Assembly: GCF_026712185.1 (NCBI RefSeq) | Contig: NZ_JAPPUX010000001.1 | Coordinates: 434,001-498,000 of the forward strand | Origin: Nocardioides pini | GTDB taxonomy: Bacteria; Actinomycetota; Actinomycetes; Propionibacteriales; Nocardioidaceae | DNA: 64,000 bases | Direction of reading: 5' to 3' | Shown: piece after piece, positions 37,901 to 47,104 of the stretch | Layout: the number at the start of each line of letters is the position of its first letter | How positions within the stretch are numbered: position 1 is the stretch's first letter | Program-made: the position numbers and the translations under genes | The notes under the pieces: model-generated | Databases searched by the model: none | Told to the model about the DNA's origin: nothing | What the model saw: only the letters and a program-made list of their open reading frames with translations

Positions 37901-38443
37901 ATGTCGCGCATTGGCAAGCTCCCCATCGCGGTCCCGTCCGGTGTCGACGTCGCGATCGACGACTCGCTGGTGACCGTCAAGGGCCCCAAGGGCACCCTGT
38001 CGCACACCATCGCCTCGCCGATCACGGTCGCCAAGGGCGAGGACGGCATCCTCGAGGTGCAGCGCCCCGACGACGAGCGCAACAGCCGCTCGCTGCACGG
38101 CCTGACCCGCACGCTCATCAACAACATGGTGGTGGGCGTCACCGAGGGCTACGAGAAGAAGCTCGAGATCGTGGGCGTGGGCTACCGCGTCCTGCCCAAG
38201 GGTCCGACGCAGCTCGAGTTCCAGCTCGGCTACTCGCACCCGATCATCTTCGACGCCCCCGAGGGCATCACCTTCACCGTCGAGGGCCCGACCAAGCTCG
38301 GCGTCGTCGGCATCGACAAGCAGCTCGTCGGCGAGGTCGCGGCCAAGATCCGCAAGCTCCGCAAGCCCGAGCCCTACAAGGGCAAGGGCGTGCGCTACGC
38401 CGGCGAGCACATCCGCCGCAAGGTCGGAAAGGCCGGTAAGTGA
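37901..38443 (+). CDS. rplF: 50S ribosomal protein L6
   Basis: A 180-residue uL6 near the factor-binding site. [40 protein letters not shown] and [20 protein letters not shown] are conserved blocks. It is one base before rplR. Confidence 0.97.
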   Translation: MSRIGKLPIAVPSGVDVAIDDSLVTVKGPKGTLSHTIASPITVAKGEDGILEVQRPDDERNSRSLHGLTRTLINNMVVGVTEGYEKKLEIVGVGYRVLPKGPTQLEFQLGYSHPIIFDAPEGITFTVEGPTKLGVVGIDKQLVGEVAAKIRKLRKPEPYKGKGVRYAGEHIRRKVGKAGK

Positions 38444-38444
38444 C

Positions 38445-38828
38445 ATGGCGATCTCGCTGAGCAACAACAAGCACACCGCCAACCGCGTCCGTGCGCGCCT
38501 GCGCCGTCAGGCGCGTGGCCGCAAGCGCATCAGCGGTACCGCCGAGCGCCCGCGCCTGGTGGTCACCAAGTCGGCCAAGCACCTCTCGGTGCAGGTCGTC
38601 GACGACCTGCAGGGTGCCACGCTGGCCTACGCCTCCACCATGGAGGCCGACGTCCGCGGCACCGAGGGCGACAAGACCGCCAAGGCCAAGCTGGTCGGCG
38701 AGCTGGTGGCGTCGCGTGCCAAGGCCGCCGGTATCGAGGACGTCGTCTTCGACCGGGCCGGCAACAAGTACCACGGCCGGATCGCGGCCCTGGCTGACGC
38801 CGCCCGTGAGGGCGGCCTCCAGTTCTGA
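38445..38828 (+). CDS. rplR: 50S ribosomal protein L18
   Basis: A 127-residue uL18, which binds 5S rRNA with L5. The basic N-terminus [20 protein letters not shown] and [20 protein letters not shown], then [20 protein letters not shown], are typical. A 40-base gap separates it from rpsE. Confidence 0.96.
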   Translation: MAISLSNNKHTANRVRARLRRQARGRKRISGTAERPRLVVTKSAKHLSVQVVDDLQGATLAYASTMEADVRGTEGDKTAKAKLVGELVASRAKAAGIEDVVFDRAGNKYHGRIAALADAAREGGLQF

Positions 38829-38868
38829 TCGCACGACACCCAATGATTCTGATTAAGGAGCAAGTCTC

Positions 38869-39492
38869 ATGAGCGGAGCCCAGCGCGGACAGCGCGGTGG
38901 CGAGCGCCAGTCTGGTGACCGTCGCGGACGCGACAACGGTCGCAACCAGGCTGACAAGACCGCCTACATCGAGCGCGTCGTGGCGATCAACCGAGTCGCC
39001 AAGGTCGTGAAGGGTGGTCGTCGCTTCAGCTTCACCGCCCTCGTGATCGTCGGCGACGGTGAAGGTCTGGTCGGCGTCGGCTACGGCAAGGCGAAGGAAG
39101 TTCCCGCGGCGATCGCCAAGGGTGTCGAGGAGGCCAAGAAGCACTTCTTCAAGGTCCCCCGCATCCAGGGCACCATCCCGCACCCGGTCCAGGGCGAGAA
39201 GGCCGCAGGCGTCGTCCTGCTGCGTCCCGCCGCTCCCGGTACCGGCGTCATCGCCGGTGGCCCGGTGCGTGCGGTCCTCGAGTGCGCCGGCATCCACGAC
39301 GTGCTGAGCAAGTCGCTCGGCTCGTCCAACCAGATCAACATCGTCCACGCGACCGTCGAGGCGCTGCGGATGCTCGAGGAGCCCGAGGCCGTGGCCTCGC
39401 GCCGCGGCATGCGCGTCGAGGACGTCACCCCGGCCGCGCTGCTCAAGGCGCGCGCCGAGGGGCAGGCCGAGACCGCGGGGGTGCAGTCCTGA
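38869..39492 (+). CDS. rpsE: 30S ribosomal protein S5
   Basis: A 207-residue uS5. A low-complexity Arg/Gly N-terminus (about residues 1-25) precedes the S5 RNA-binding domain, [20 protein letters not shown], and the second domain with [20 protein letters not shown] and [15 protein letters not shown]. The KGGRR loop, where spectinomycin-resistance changes occur in other bacteria, looks wild-type. It overlaps rpmD by one base. Confidence 0.96.
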   Translation: MSGAQRGQRGGERQSGDRRGRDNGRNQADKTAYIERVVAINRVAKVVKGGRRFSFTALVIVGDGEGLVGVGYGKAKEVPAAIAKGVEEAKKHFFKVPRIQGTIPHPVQGEKAAGVVLLRPAAPGTGVIAGGPVRAVLECAGIHDVLSKSLGSSNQINIVHATVEALRMLEEPEAVASRRGMRVEDVTPAALLKARAEGQAETAGVQS

Positions 39493-39674
39493 TGGCACAG
39501 CTCAAGGTCCAGCAGAAGCGTGGACTGGTCGGCCTCAAGGCCAACCAGCGCGAGACGCTGCGTTCGCTCGGTCTCAAGCGGATCGGCGACGTCGTCGTGA
39601 AGGAAGACCGCCCGGAGATCCGGGGCATGATCAACACCGTCCGTCACCTGGTGACGTTCGAGGAGGTGGAGTGA
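39492..39674 (+). CDS. rpmD: 50S ribosomal protein L30
   Basis: A 60-residue uL30. [40 protein letters not shown] and [18 protein letters not shown] cover the whole family. ATG 39492 overlaps the rpsE stop by one base, so it is coupled. One base separates it from rplO. Confidence 0.95.
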   Translation: MAQLKVQQKRGLVGLKANQRETLRSLGLKRIGDVVVKEDRPEIRGMINTVRHLVTFEEVE

Positions 39675-39675
39675 C

Positions 39676-40116
39676 ATGACGCTCAAGCTGCACCACTTGC
39701 GTCCCGCTCCGGGTGCCAAGACCGCCAAGACCCGCGTGGGTCGCGGTGAGGGCTCCAAGGGCAAGACCGCCGGCCGCGGTACCAAGGGCACCAAGGCGCG
39801 CTACCAGGTTCCGGCTGCCTTCGAGGGTGGCCAGATGCCGATCCACATGCGCCTGCCCAAGCTGAAGGGCTTCAAGAACCCCTTCCGCGTGGAGTTCCAG
39901 GTCGTCAACCTCGACCGCCTCGGCGAGCTGTTCCCCGAGGGCGGCACCGTGACGGTGGACGACCTCGTGGCGAAGGGCGCGGTCCGCAAGAACCAGCCCG
40001 TCAAGGTCCTGGGCCAGGGCGACATCTCCGTCGCCGTCCAGGTCAGCGCCGACGCGTTCTCGACCTCCGCCAAGGAGAAGATCGAGGCAGCCGGCGGCAC
40101 TGCGACCGTGGCCTGA
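39676..40116 (+). CDS. rplO: 50S ribosomal protein L15
   Basis: A 146-residue uL15. [20 protein letters not shown] near residue 15, [20 protein letters not shown] and a C-terminal [15 protein letters not shown] are standard. It closes the spc part and is followed by a strong terminator, so secY has a separate promoter. Confidence 0.97.
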   Translation: MTLKLHHLRPAPGAKTAKTRVGRGEGSKGKTAGRGTKGTKARYQVPAAFEGGQMPIHMRLPKLKGFKNPFRVEFQVVNLDRLGELFPEGGTVTVDDLVAKGAVRKNQPVKVLGQGDISVAVQVSADAFSTSAKEKIEAAGGTATVA

Positions 40117-40140
40117 GGCCACGATCTCGCTCATCCGGTG

Positions 40141-40179
40141 AAGGCCTGGCCGCACAGTGGGAACTGTCGGCCAGGCCTT
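40141..40179 (+). terminator. Strong terminator between rplO and secY
   Basis: AAGGCCTGGCCG (40141-40152) pairs perfectly with its complement at 40168-40179; an inner ACAGT/ACTGT pair extends it with one unpaired base. It is followed by a pyrimidine-rich stretch. It ends the spc transcript. Confidence 0.85.
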
Positions 40180-40205
40180 CGTCGTTCTCTCCTTGATCCT
40201 GCGGA

Positions 40206-40235
40206 GGAAACGGGTCGGACCCCGACTGTTAGGCT
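40206..40235 (+). promoter_or_regulatory. Candidate secY promoter
   Basis: GGAAAC at 40206-40211 is followed 16 bases later by GTT (40228-40230), the layout of an ECF-sigma promoter of the SigR type; a housekeeping-like TAGGCT overlaps at 40230-40235. One of these likely drives secY-adk-map after the terminator. Judged by eye only. Confidence 0.35.
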
Positions 40236-40319
40236 TCCCCGGGCCCTCAGCCGTACGACGGTGAGGGTGTCTCGTCCGCCCGCCGATCCTGGCAGGGCAC
40301 CCATACGAAAGAGGAACCA

Positions 40320-41615
40320 GTGCTAGGCGCGTTCGCCAACGCTTTCCGGACTCCGGACCTGCGGCGCAAGCTGCTCTTCGTCCTGCTGATCGTCACGATC
40401 TTCCGGCTCGGCTCCCAGGTGCCCACCCCCGGTGTGCACGTCGCCAACGTCCAGGCGTGCATCAACCAGCTGGAAGAGGGTGGCCTCTACAGCCTGATCA
40501 ACCTCTTCTCCGGCGGTGCGCTGCTCCAGCTCACCATCTTCGCGCTGGGGATCATGCCCTACATCACGGCCTCCATCATCCTGCAGCTGCTCGTCGTGGT
40601 GATCCCGCGGCTCGAGGCGCTGAAGAAGGAGGGGCAGGCCGGGCAGACGAAGATCACCCAGTACACCCGCTACCTCACCCTCGGCCTCGCCGTGCTCCAG
40701 GCGACGGGCATCGTCGCCCTCGCGCGCAACGGCGCCCTGCTGCAGGGCTGTGACCGCGAGCTGCTGCACGACGACGGCACCACGACGTTCCTCGTCATGG
40801 TCGTCACCATGACCGCCGGCACGGCGGTCATCATGTGGCTCGGTGAGCTCATCACCGACCGCGGCATCGGCAACGGCATGTCGATCCTGATCTTCACCCA
40901 GGTCGTCGCGACCTTCCCGGCGGCGCTGTGGAGCGTCCAGACCTCGCAGGGCTGGGTCACCTTCGCCATCGTGATGGTGATCGGGCTGATGCTCGTCGCC
41001 GGCGTCATCTTCATCGAGCAGGCCCAGCGCCGCATCCCGGTGCAGTACGCCCGCCGCATGGTCGGCCGCAAGATGTTCGGCGGCAACTCGACCTACATCC
41101 CGCTCAAGGTCAACCAGGCCGGCATCATCCCGGTCATCTTCGCCTCGTCGCTGCTCTACCTGCCGGCGATGGCGGTGCAGTTCAACCCCGAGAGCACCAA
41201 CCCCGTGCTCGACTTCATCGGGACCTACCTCGTCGGCGGCGACCACCCGCTCTACATGGCGACGTACTTCCTGCTGATCATCTTCTTCACGTACTTCTAC
41301 GTCTCGATCACCTTCAACCCCGTCGAGGTGGCGGACAACATGAAGAAGTACGGCGGCTTCATCCCCGGGATCCGGGCGGGCAAGCCGACCGAGGACTACC
41401 TGTCCTACGTCCTGTCCCGCATCACGTTCCCTGGAGCGCTCTACCTCGGCGCGATCTCGTTGATCCCGCTCATCGCCTTCGCGGTGATCGACGCCAACCA
41501 GAACTTCCCCTTCGGCGGCACGTCCATCCTCATCATGGTGGGCGTCGCACTCGACACCGTGAAGCAGATCGAGAGCCAGCTCCAGCAGCGCAACTACGAA
41601 GGATTCCTGAAGTAG
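40320..41615 (+). CDS. secY: Preprotein translocase subunit SecY
   Basis: A 431-residue protein with ten membrane helices forming the Sec channel. PDLRRKLLFVLLIVTIFRLG, the plug-region LINLFSGGALLQLTIFALGI and RRMVGRKMFGGNSTYIPLKV are typical. GTG 40320 opens the family region MLGAFANAFRTPDL. adk begins at the next base after its stop. Together with SecE and SecG (not in the window) it moves most secreted proteins, including those in this window with Sec-type signals. Confidence 0.97.
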   Translation: MLGAFANAFRTPDLRRKLLFVLLIVTIFRLGSQVPTPGVHVANVQACINQLEEGGLYSLINLFSGGALLQLTIFALGIMPYITASIILQLLVVVIPRLEALKKEGQAGQTKITQYTRYLTLGLAVLQATGIVALARNGALLQGCDRELLHDDGTTTFLVMVVTMTAGTAVIMWLGELITDRGIGNGMSILIFTQVVATFPAALWSVQTSQGWVTFAIVMVIGLMLVAGVIFIEQAQRRIPVQYARRMVGRKMFGGNSTYIPLKVNQAGIIPVIFASSLLYLPAMAVQFNPESTNPVLDFIGTYLVGGDHPLYMATYFLLIIFFTYFYVSITFNPVEVADNMKKYGGFIPGIRAGKPTEDYLSYVLSRITFPGALYLGAISLIPLIAFAVIDANQNFPFGGTSILIMVGVALDTVKQIESQLQQRNYEGFLK

Positions 41616-42191
41616 ATGAGACTGATCCTCATGGGCCCGCCGGGGGCGGGCAAGGGCACGCAGGCCCGTTTCGTGGCCGATCACTTCGGCATCCCGGCGA
41701 TCTCGACCGGTGACATCTTCCGCGCCAACGTCTCCCAGGGCACGCCGCTCGGCGTCGAGGCCAAGCGCTACATGGACGCCGGGGAGTACGTCCCCGACGA
41801 GGTCACCAACCTGATGGTTCGCAACCGCATCGACGAGGCCGACGCCGAGCCGGGCTTCCTGCTCGACGGCTACCCCCGCACCCTGGCCCAGGTCACCGAG
41901 CTCGACGGGATGATCGGCTTCACCGGTCACCAGCTCGACGCGGTGGTCGTGCTCACGGTCGACCCGGAGGAGCTCGTGCAGCGCCTGCTGCAGCGCGCCC
42001 AGACCGACGGCCGCGCCGACGACACCGAGGACGTCATCCGGCGCCGCCAGGAGGTCTACGCCGAGCAGACCGAGCCGCTCATCGGCGTGTACCGCGAGCG
42101 GGGCATCCTGGTCGAGGTCGACGGGATGGGCGAGGTCGACGAGGTCACGACCCGCATCTTCGACGCCCTCGACGTCGTCCCGCAGAGCTGA
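41616..42191 (+). CDS. adk: Adenylate kinase
   Basis: A 191-residue enzyme making 2 ADP from ATP and AMP. The P-loop is LMGPPGAGKGTQARFVADHF; STGDIFRANV and FLLDGYPRTLAQ bind AMP. The LID is short (QTDGRADDTEDVIRRRQEVY), the variant without a zinc-type LID that is common in actinobacteria. It starts directly after the secY stop and lies 16 bases before map. Confidence 0.96.
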   Translation: MRLILMGPPGAGKGTQARFVADHFGIPAISTGDIFRANVSQGTPLGVEAKRYMDAGEYVPDEVTNLMVRNRIDEADAEPGFLLDGYPRTLAQVTELDGMIGFTGHQLDAVVVLTVDPEELVQRLLQRAQTDGRADDTEDVIRRRQEVYAEQTEPLIGVYRERGILVEVDGMGEVDEVTTRIFDALDVVPQS

Positions 42192-42207
42192 CGGCGGGCG
42201 CAGGCCC

Positions 42208-43032
42208 ATGGGGTTGCGGGACCGCGGGATCGAGATCAAGACCCCCGAGCAGATCGACCTGATGCGGGTCGCCGGCCTGCTCGTGGGGGAGACCCTCGAG
42301 CTGCTGCGCGCCGCGGTGCGGCCGGGGGTGAGCACCCTCGAGCTCGACACGCTGGCGGAGACCCACATCCGCGACCACGGGGGAGTGCCGTCGTTCAAGG
42401 GCTACAGCCACCCGCCCTTCCCGGCGACCATCTGTGCGTCGGTCAACGACGAGGTGGTGCACGGCATCCCAGGAGAGCGCACGCTCGCCGAGGGTGACGT
42501 CATCTCGATCGACTGCGGTGCCATCGTCGAGGGGTGGCACGGCGACGCCGCGATCACCGTCCCCGTCGGCGAGGTGCGCGACGACGTGTCGGAGCTGCTG
42601 CGGGTGACCGAGGAGTCCCTGTGGCGCGGCATGGCGGCCGCTCGCCTCGGGGGCCGCGTCGGCGACATCAGCCACGCCGTGGAGTCCCACGTCCGTTCGC
42701 AGGGCCGCTACGGCATCCTCGAGGACTACACCGGGCACGGCATCGGCACCGAGATGCACATGCCGCCCAACGTGCCCAACGTCGGGCGGCGCGGCCGGGG
42801 CCCCACGATCGTCGAGGGCCTCGCCCTCGCCGTCGAGCCGATGGTCACGCTCGGCAGCAAGCACACCGACCTGCTCGAGGACGAGTGGACCGTCGCGACC
42901 GTCGACGGGTCTTGGGCTGCCCACTTCGAGCACACGTTCACCGTGACCCCGCAGGGCGCGTGGGTGCTCACGGCGGTCGACGGCGGACGGTCACGCCTCG
43001 CCGCCCTCGGCGTCCCATTCGGCGGACGCTGA
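42208..43032 (+). CDS. map: Methionine aminopeptidase, type I
   Basis: A 274-residue enzyme that removes the initiator Met from new proteins. The metal ligands appear in order: Asp in VISIDCGAIVEGWHGDAAIT (both acid positions), His in YTGHGIGTEMHMPPNVP, and Glu residues in ALAVEPMVT and FEHTFTV. His in NDEVVHGIPG supports the site. No N-terminal SH3-like zinc extension is present. It lies after adk as usual; infA, normally next, is about 15 kb further on. Confidence 0.95.
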   Translation: MGLRDRGIEIKTPEQIDLMRVAGLLVGETLELLRAAVRPGVSTLELDTLAETHIRDHGGVPSFKGYSHPPFPATICASVNDEVVHGIPGERTLAEGDVISIDCGAIVEGWHGDAAITVPVGEVRDDVSELLRVTEESLWRGMAAARLGGRVGDISHAVESHVRSQGRYGILEDYTGHGIGTEMHMPPNVPNVGRRGRGPTIVEGLALAVEPMVTLGSKHTDLLEDEWTVATVDGSWAAHFEHTFTVTPQGAWVLTAVDGGRSRLAALGVPFGGR

Positions 43033-43239
43033 CGAGGGGGTTTCACGCCCGCCCCGCGACGCGTGACAGACTGACGCGGTTGGAGGGGAGTATTCCCTGA
43101 GCAGTGGTGTCGTCAGTACGGCGTCCGCGCGAGCGGGGCCCGGTGCCACTGGTTCGCCGAGTCAGGGCGAGCGGAAGAGACCTCTGGCGTCCGCGTGCTG
43201 CGCGGACACCGATCTCGCCTCATCCCTAGGAGCAACAGC

Positions 43240-44271
43240 GTGGACGTACCCACCTGGGTCTGGATCGCGACCTTCGCCGTCACGATCGTCATCTTCACCT
43301 TCGACCTCGTGATCGTCGGCCGGCGCCCCCACGAGCCGAGCATGAAGGAGTGCGCGACCTACCTCTCGATCTACGTCGGGCTGGCGATCCTCTTCGGCAT
43401 CGGCGTGTGGGTCACCTGGGACCACCAGCACGGCCTGGAGTTCTTCTCCGGCTGGTTGGTCGAGTACTCCCTGTCGATCGACAACCTCTTCATCTTCATC
43501 ATCATCATGGCCAAGTTCGCCGTGCCGAAGGAGCTCCAGCAGTACGCCCTGATGATCGGCATCGTGATGGCGCTGGTCATGCGCGCGATCTTCATCGGCG
43601 TCGGAGCCGCGGCGATCGAGCAGTTCAGCTGGGTCTTCTACCTCTTCGGCCTGTTCCTGATCTACACCGCGGTCAAGCTCGCCAAGGAGGGTGCCGAGGA
43701 CGAGGACGACGAGTTCGAGGAGAACAAGCTCGTCGCGTTCGTCGAGCGGCGCTTCCCGGCCACGTCGGAGTGGCACGGCAAGAAGCTGCTGGTGACGGGC
43801 GACAACGCCAAGAAGATGATCACGCCGATGTTCATCGTGATCCTCACCCTCGGCACCACCGACCTGCTGTTCGCGCTCGACTCGATCCCGGCGATCTTCG
43901 GCATCACCAAGGAGCCCTACCTGGTGCTCACGGCCAACATCTTCGCGCTGATGGGCCTGCGCCAGCTCTACTTCCTCATCGGCGGCCTGCTCCAGCGCCT
44001 GATCTACCTCTCCTACGGCCTCGCGTTCCTGCTGGCCTTCATCGGCGTGAAGCTGTTCTTCCACGCGCTGCACGAGAACGAGCTGCCGTTCATCAACGGT
44101 GGTGAGCCCCTCGACTACGCGTGGCTGGAGATCCCGATCTGGCTCTCCCTCGTGGTCATCGTCGCCACGCTGGCGATCACCGCGGCGCTCTCGCTGTGGG
44201 CCTCGAGCCGGATGTCGTCGGAGCAGCAGGACGCGGCCACCGGCCCGCGCCGCGACTGGGAGGACGGCTGA
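43240..44271 (+). CDS. TerC family integral membrane protein
   Basis: A 343-residue membrane protein with about eight to nine hydrophobic segments. VEYSLSIDNLFIFIIIMAKF and LGTTDLLFALDSIPAIFGIT hold the conserved acidic residues in membrane helices that characterise TerC, a family linked to metal efflux and tellurium resistance; manganese export is known for some members. GTG 43240 has an AGGAG site; an earlier in-frame start gives only an Arg-rich run. It converges on the kinase gene. Its link to either neighbour is not clear from sequence. Confidence 0.88.
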   Translation: MDVPTWVWIATFAVTIVIFTFDLVIVGRRPHEPSMKECATYLSIYVGLAILFGIGVWVTWDHQHGLEFFSGWLVEYSLSIDNLFIFIIIMAKFAVPKELQQYALMIGIVMALVMRAIFIGVGAAAIEQFSWVFYLFGLFLIYTAVKLAKEGAEDEDDEFEENKLVAFVERRFPATSEWHGKKLLVTGDNAKKMITPMFIVILTLGTTDLLFALDSIPAIFGITKEPYLVLTANIFALMGLRQLYFLIGGLLQRLIYLSYGLAFLLAFIGVKLFFHALHENELPFINGGEPLDYAWLEIPIWLSLVVIVATLAITAALSLWASSRMSSEQQDAATGPRRDWEDG

Positions 44272-44288
44272 CCGCCGCCTGACGTCGG

Positions 44289-44300
44289 GACCCGCGGGTC
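44289..44300. terminator. Palindrome between convergent terC and kinase genes
   Basis: GACCCGCGGGTC is a perfect 12-base palindrome at 44289-44300, extended loosely on both sides by CCTGAC/GTCAGG. It lies over the end of the kinase gene and after terC, so it might end transcription from both sides. It is short, and confidence is limited. Confidence 0.35.
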
Positions 44301-45762
44301 AGGACACGCACTGGCTCGCGCTGGGCGAGTTGTCCGACCCGCGGGTCATCCGCACGTCGAGGCAGACCGGCTCGTCGGTGCGCACGAGCAGGCGCCGTCG
44401 GGTCGTGCTGCCGTACTCGTCGGTGTCGTCGCGGTGCCAGCTGAAGGAGTCGCCGGCCTCGGGTGGCACGGGCGGGCGCCACTCGAACAGCACCCCGCGG
44501 GCGGTCCGGCTCCCGGTGAGCGACACCGCCTCGGTGAGGACGTCGGGGATCACGTCGCCGGGAGTCTGCGACTCGGTCGGCACGACGACGCCGGGATCCT
44601 CCTCGCGGTCGTTGCCGCCGAGCACCAGGAAGCCCACCAGCAGGGCCAGCACGGCGACGCCGACACCGGCCCAGACGAGGCCGGACAACCCGGTCCGCTC
44701 CTCCTCGCCCGCGTTCGGGGACGGCGCGGGGCCCTGCGCCGCGATGCGCCGCGGGCCGCTCGCCGAGATCACCGTGACGGGCTTCATCGCCGTGGCGTCC
44801 TCGTCCGGCCCCGCCGGGCCGGACGACCCGAACGAGCCGGACGAGGCTGGCGGGCCGGACGAGCCGGGCGTCCCGGGGACGCTGACGGAGGCGTCGGGCC
44901 GATCGCCCTCCACCGCCACCGCGGTCCGCGGCCAGCCGGCGGCCGACTCGATGCGCTGGAGCGCGCGGGCGAGCTCGAGCGCGCTGGCGGGCCGGTGCTC
45001 CGGGCGCTTGGCCAGGCACTGCTGCAGCAGCCGGTCGAGCGCGGGCGGGACGTCGGGACGCTGGGTGGCCGGGGGAGCGGCGTGCAGGATGCGCGCGCTG
45101 AGGGCACGGGTCGAGTTGTCGCCCGACGGGATGGAGAACGGCGACCGGCCCACGAGCAGGTGCCAGATGGTCGCCCCGAGCGAGTAGACGTCGGAGGCCA
45201 CCGAGCCGTTGGACCGGCCGTCGAGCAGCTCCGGAGGCGACCAGGGGTAGGAGATCCGGACGTCGTGGTCGCCGTCGACATCGGCGATGTGGCCGGCGAT
45301 GCCGAAGTCGGTCAGCGCCGGCTCGTGGTAGCTGGTGACGAGGACGTTGCTCGGCTTGATGTCGCGGTGCAGGATGCCCGAGCGGTGCGCGGTCTCGATC
45401 GCGCTCGCCAGCTTGATGCCGGTGGACACCGCGTCCACCGGTGCCATCGGGTTGGCGCGCACCCGCACGCCGAGGTCCGGCGGCGGGCAGTAGCGCATCA
45501 CCAGGAACGGCCGGCCGCCCTCCGCCGTGACCCCGGCCGTGATGACGGAGACGATGTAGGGGTGGTCGGCCAGGCGGGCCATGGCGTTGGCCTCGGCGGT
45601 GAAGAGGTACTTCTCCCGGTCGGTGAGCGGCACGTCGGGTCGGACGACCTTGACCGCGACGCGCTGGCGCGGCCACTGCTGCTCGTACAGGAAGACGTCG
45701 GCGAAGCCGCCGCTGCCGAGGTGCTCGACGAACGCGAACCCCGGGATGACAGGCGCGCTCAC
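44299..45762 (-). CDS. Serine/threonine protein kinase with extracellular domain (Pkb2-like)
   Basis: A 487-residue receptor kinase. The kinase domain (about residues 8-265) has the Gly loop LGSGGFADVFLY, Lys38 in VAVKVV, HRD at 132-134 in ILHRDIKPSNVLVT and DFG from 152, so it should be active. A Ser/Gly/Pro-rich linker and basic segment precede one membrane helix (about 357-380, LVWAGVGVAVLALLVGFLVL), then an outside domain of about 106 residues with two Cys that may pair. It has no PASTA repeats, unlike PknB. The GTG start overlaps the FHA gene stop (GTGA), so the two are coupled. It is divergent from the FN3 giant protein cluster. Confidence 0.92.
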   Translation of the reverse strand: MSAPVIPGFAFVEHLGSGGFADVFLYEQQWPRQRVAVKVVRPDVPLTDREKYLFTAEANAMARLADHPYIVSVITAGVTAEGGRPFLVMRYCPPPDLGVRVRANPMAPVDAVSTGIKLASAIETAHRSGILHRDIKPSNVLVTSYHEPALTDFGIAGHIADVDGDHDVRISYPWSPPELLDGRSNGSVASDVYSLGATIWHLLVGRSPFSIPSGDNSTRALSARILHAAPPATQRPDVPPALDRLLQQCLAKRPEHRPASALELARALQRIESAAGWPRTAVAVEGDRPDASVSVPGTPGSSGPPASSGSFGSSGPAGPDEDATAMKPVTVISASGPRRIAAQGPAPSPNAGEEERTGLSGLVWAGVGVAVLALLVGFLVLGGNDREEDPGVVVPTESQTPGDVIPDVLTEAVSLTGSRTARGVLFEWRPPVPPEAGDSFSWHRDDTDEYGSTTRRRLLVRTDEPVCLDVRMTRGSDNSPSASQCVS

Positions 45763-46934
45763 CGGGCGACCGCCCCCGAGTCGTAGCGGACGCTGTAGAC
45801 GTGGGCCATGTCGAGCACGGTGCCGGGATCCAGCACGTAGGCGTCGCCGGGCCGCATGCGCTCCGGCTCGCGGCCCGGGGGCGCGATCGTGGTGCCGCCG
45901 CGGCTGTCGAGGTCGCGGGCGACGACGTCCCAGCCGTCGAGCTCGATCTGCAGGTGGCGCCGCGAGACGAAGGAGTGGTCCCTGGGCAGGTGGACGAGGT
46001 GGGGCCAGTCGGTGCTGCCCTCGGCCGGAGCCGGCTTGCGGCCCAGGATCACGCCCCGGTCGAGCGGGACGACCTCGCCGGTCGGGAGGCGGAGCCCGCC
46101 AAGCGGCGGCCGGTCCACGCGTCGCGGCTCCTGCGGTGCGACCCGCTGGTGGCACACGCGGCACTGGGGGGCGATCGGAGGTGTCAGGTGCCCGAGCGGG
46201 CAGCTGACGGCGAGCACGGTCGGTGCGGTGCTCTGGACCAGGTGGGACGGTCGCAGGGACGTCGCTCCGTCGTGGTCGTCGGTCTCGGCCGCGCCGCCGG
46301 TCGTGGCCGGGGGCCGGATCGTGGTGTGGGCCCCCTCCTCGATGCGCTGCATCATCAGCGGGTCGGGCTCGGAGGTGTCGACCAGTGCGCCGGTGTCCTC
46401 GACCCGGTGGCGCACGCGGGTGCGCGGGGGAGGGCCGTCGGGGCCCTTCGCGGCGAGGATCGCGTCCGGGATGCCGTCGATGAGTGCGGCCGCCGCCGGC
46501 GGCGGGCTCTCCTGCGTGCGGTGGACCGGGGCGGTGCGGGCGGAGACGGGCGTCAGCTCCACGCGGTCCGCCGAGACTACCCCGCCGAGGAGGCGCCGGG
46601 TGGGGAGGAGGGTGTCGGGGTCTGCCCCGCCGTCGAGGCTCAGCACGCGCGCGGGCCCGGCGAGGCGCACGTGGCCGGCGCCGCGGGACAGCGTGGTGGA
46701 CGCACCCGACGTGAAGTCGACGAGGGCCAGACCGGGCGGGTCGCCCTCGAACGCCTTCTCGGCGATCGCCAGCACGCGCTCGGCGACGCCGGCCCCCGAG
46801 GGGGCCGTCAGGGAGAGCGCGTCCCAGATGTCCTGGACCACGCGCTCGTCACCGGGGTCGGTGAGCAGCACCCAGTGGGCGCCACTGCCCACGAGCACGC
46901 CGGCCCCGCTGGCGTACCGCGCTTCCACGTTCAA
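45759..46934 (-). CDS. FHA domain protein with zinc-ribbon-like motif
   Basis: A 391-residue protein. Residues about 1-120 form an N-terminal domain of unknown type; a Pro-rich linker follows; then four Cys in SCPLGHLTPPIAPQCRVCHQ resemble a zinc ribbon (about 243-262). The C-terminal FHA domain (about 280-391) has GVILGRKP and FVSRRHLQIELDGWDVVARD, the phosphothreonine-reading loops. It probably reads the phosphorylation made by the coupled kinase. The first start is TTG 46934, six bases after GGGGAG; GTG at 46928 is an alternative. It is divergent from the giant FN3 protein. Confidence 0.85.
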   Translation of the reverse strand: MNVEARYASGAGVLVGSGAHWVLLTDPGDERVVQDIWDALSLTAPSGAGVAERVLAIAEKAFEGDPPGLALVDFTSGASTTLSRGAGHVRLAGPARVLSLDGGADPDTLLPTRRLLGGVVSADRVELTPVSARTAPVHRTQESPPPAAAALIDGIPDAILAAKGPDGPPPRTRVRHRVEDTGALVDTSEPDPLMMQRIEEGAHTTIRPPATTGGAAETDDHDGATSLRPSHLVQSTAPTVLAVSCPLGHLTPPIAPQCRVCHQRVAPQEPRRVDRPPLGGLRLPTGEVVPLDRGVILGRKPAPAEGSTDWPHLVHLPRDHSFVSRRHLQIELDGWDVVARDLDSRGGTTIAPPGREPERMRPGDAYVLDPGTVLDMAHVYSVRYDSGAVAR

Positions 46935-47007
46935 CGTCGGCTCCCCTCGTACACGCCCACGGCGCCATCATCACCCATCACGCCAGTCCGGCGCACACGG
47001 TCACGAT

Positions 47008-47048
47008 TTGTCCGAAACTTGTCCCAACCTCCGCGACATACATACGCT
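47008..47048 (+). promoter_or_regulatory. Direct repeat and promoter in the divergent FHA/FN3 gap
   Basis: TTGTCC occurs at 47008-47013 and again at 47019-47024, one helical turn apart. The second copy with TACGCT at 47043-47048 (18-bp spacer) fits a promoter toward the giant protein gene. The repeat could be an operator shared by both directions. Inference from spacing. Confidence 0.4.
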
Positions 47049-47104
47049 CCTCCTCGGGTGACTGCGGCGGGCGTACGTCATCCGTGGGGCCAAGGGGGAC
47101 TGGC

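Noticed and set aside
40323..42398. Open frame of 691 codons antisense to secY and adk
   Set aside because: It has the same antisense composition and the plus strand carries two certain genes.
43240..44271. terC as part of the kinase/FN3 system
   Set aside because: It converges on the kinase gene with a palindrome between them and has no shared promoter; adjacency alone does not support a joint role.
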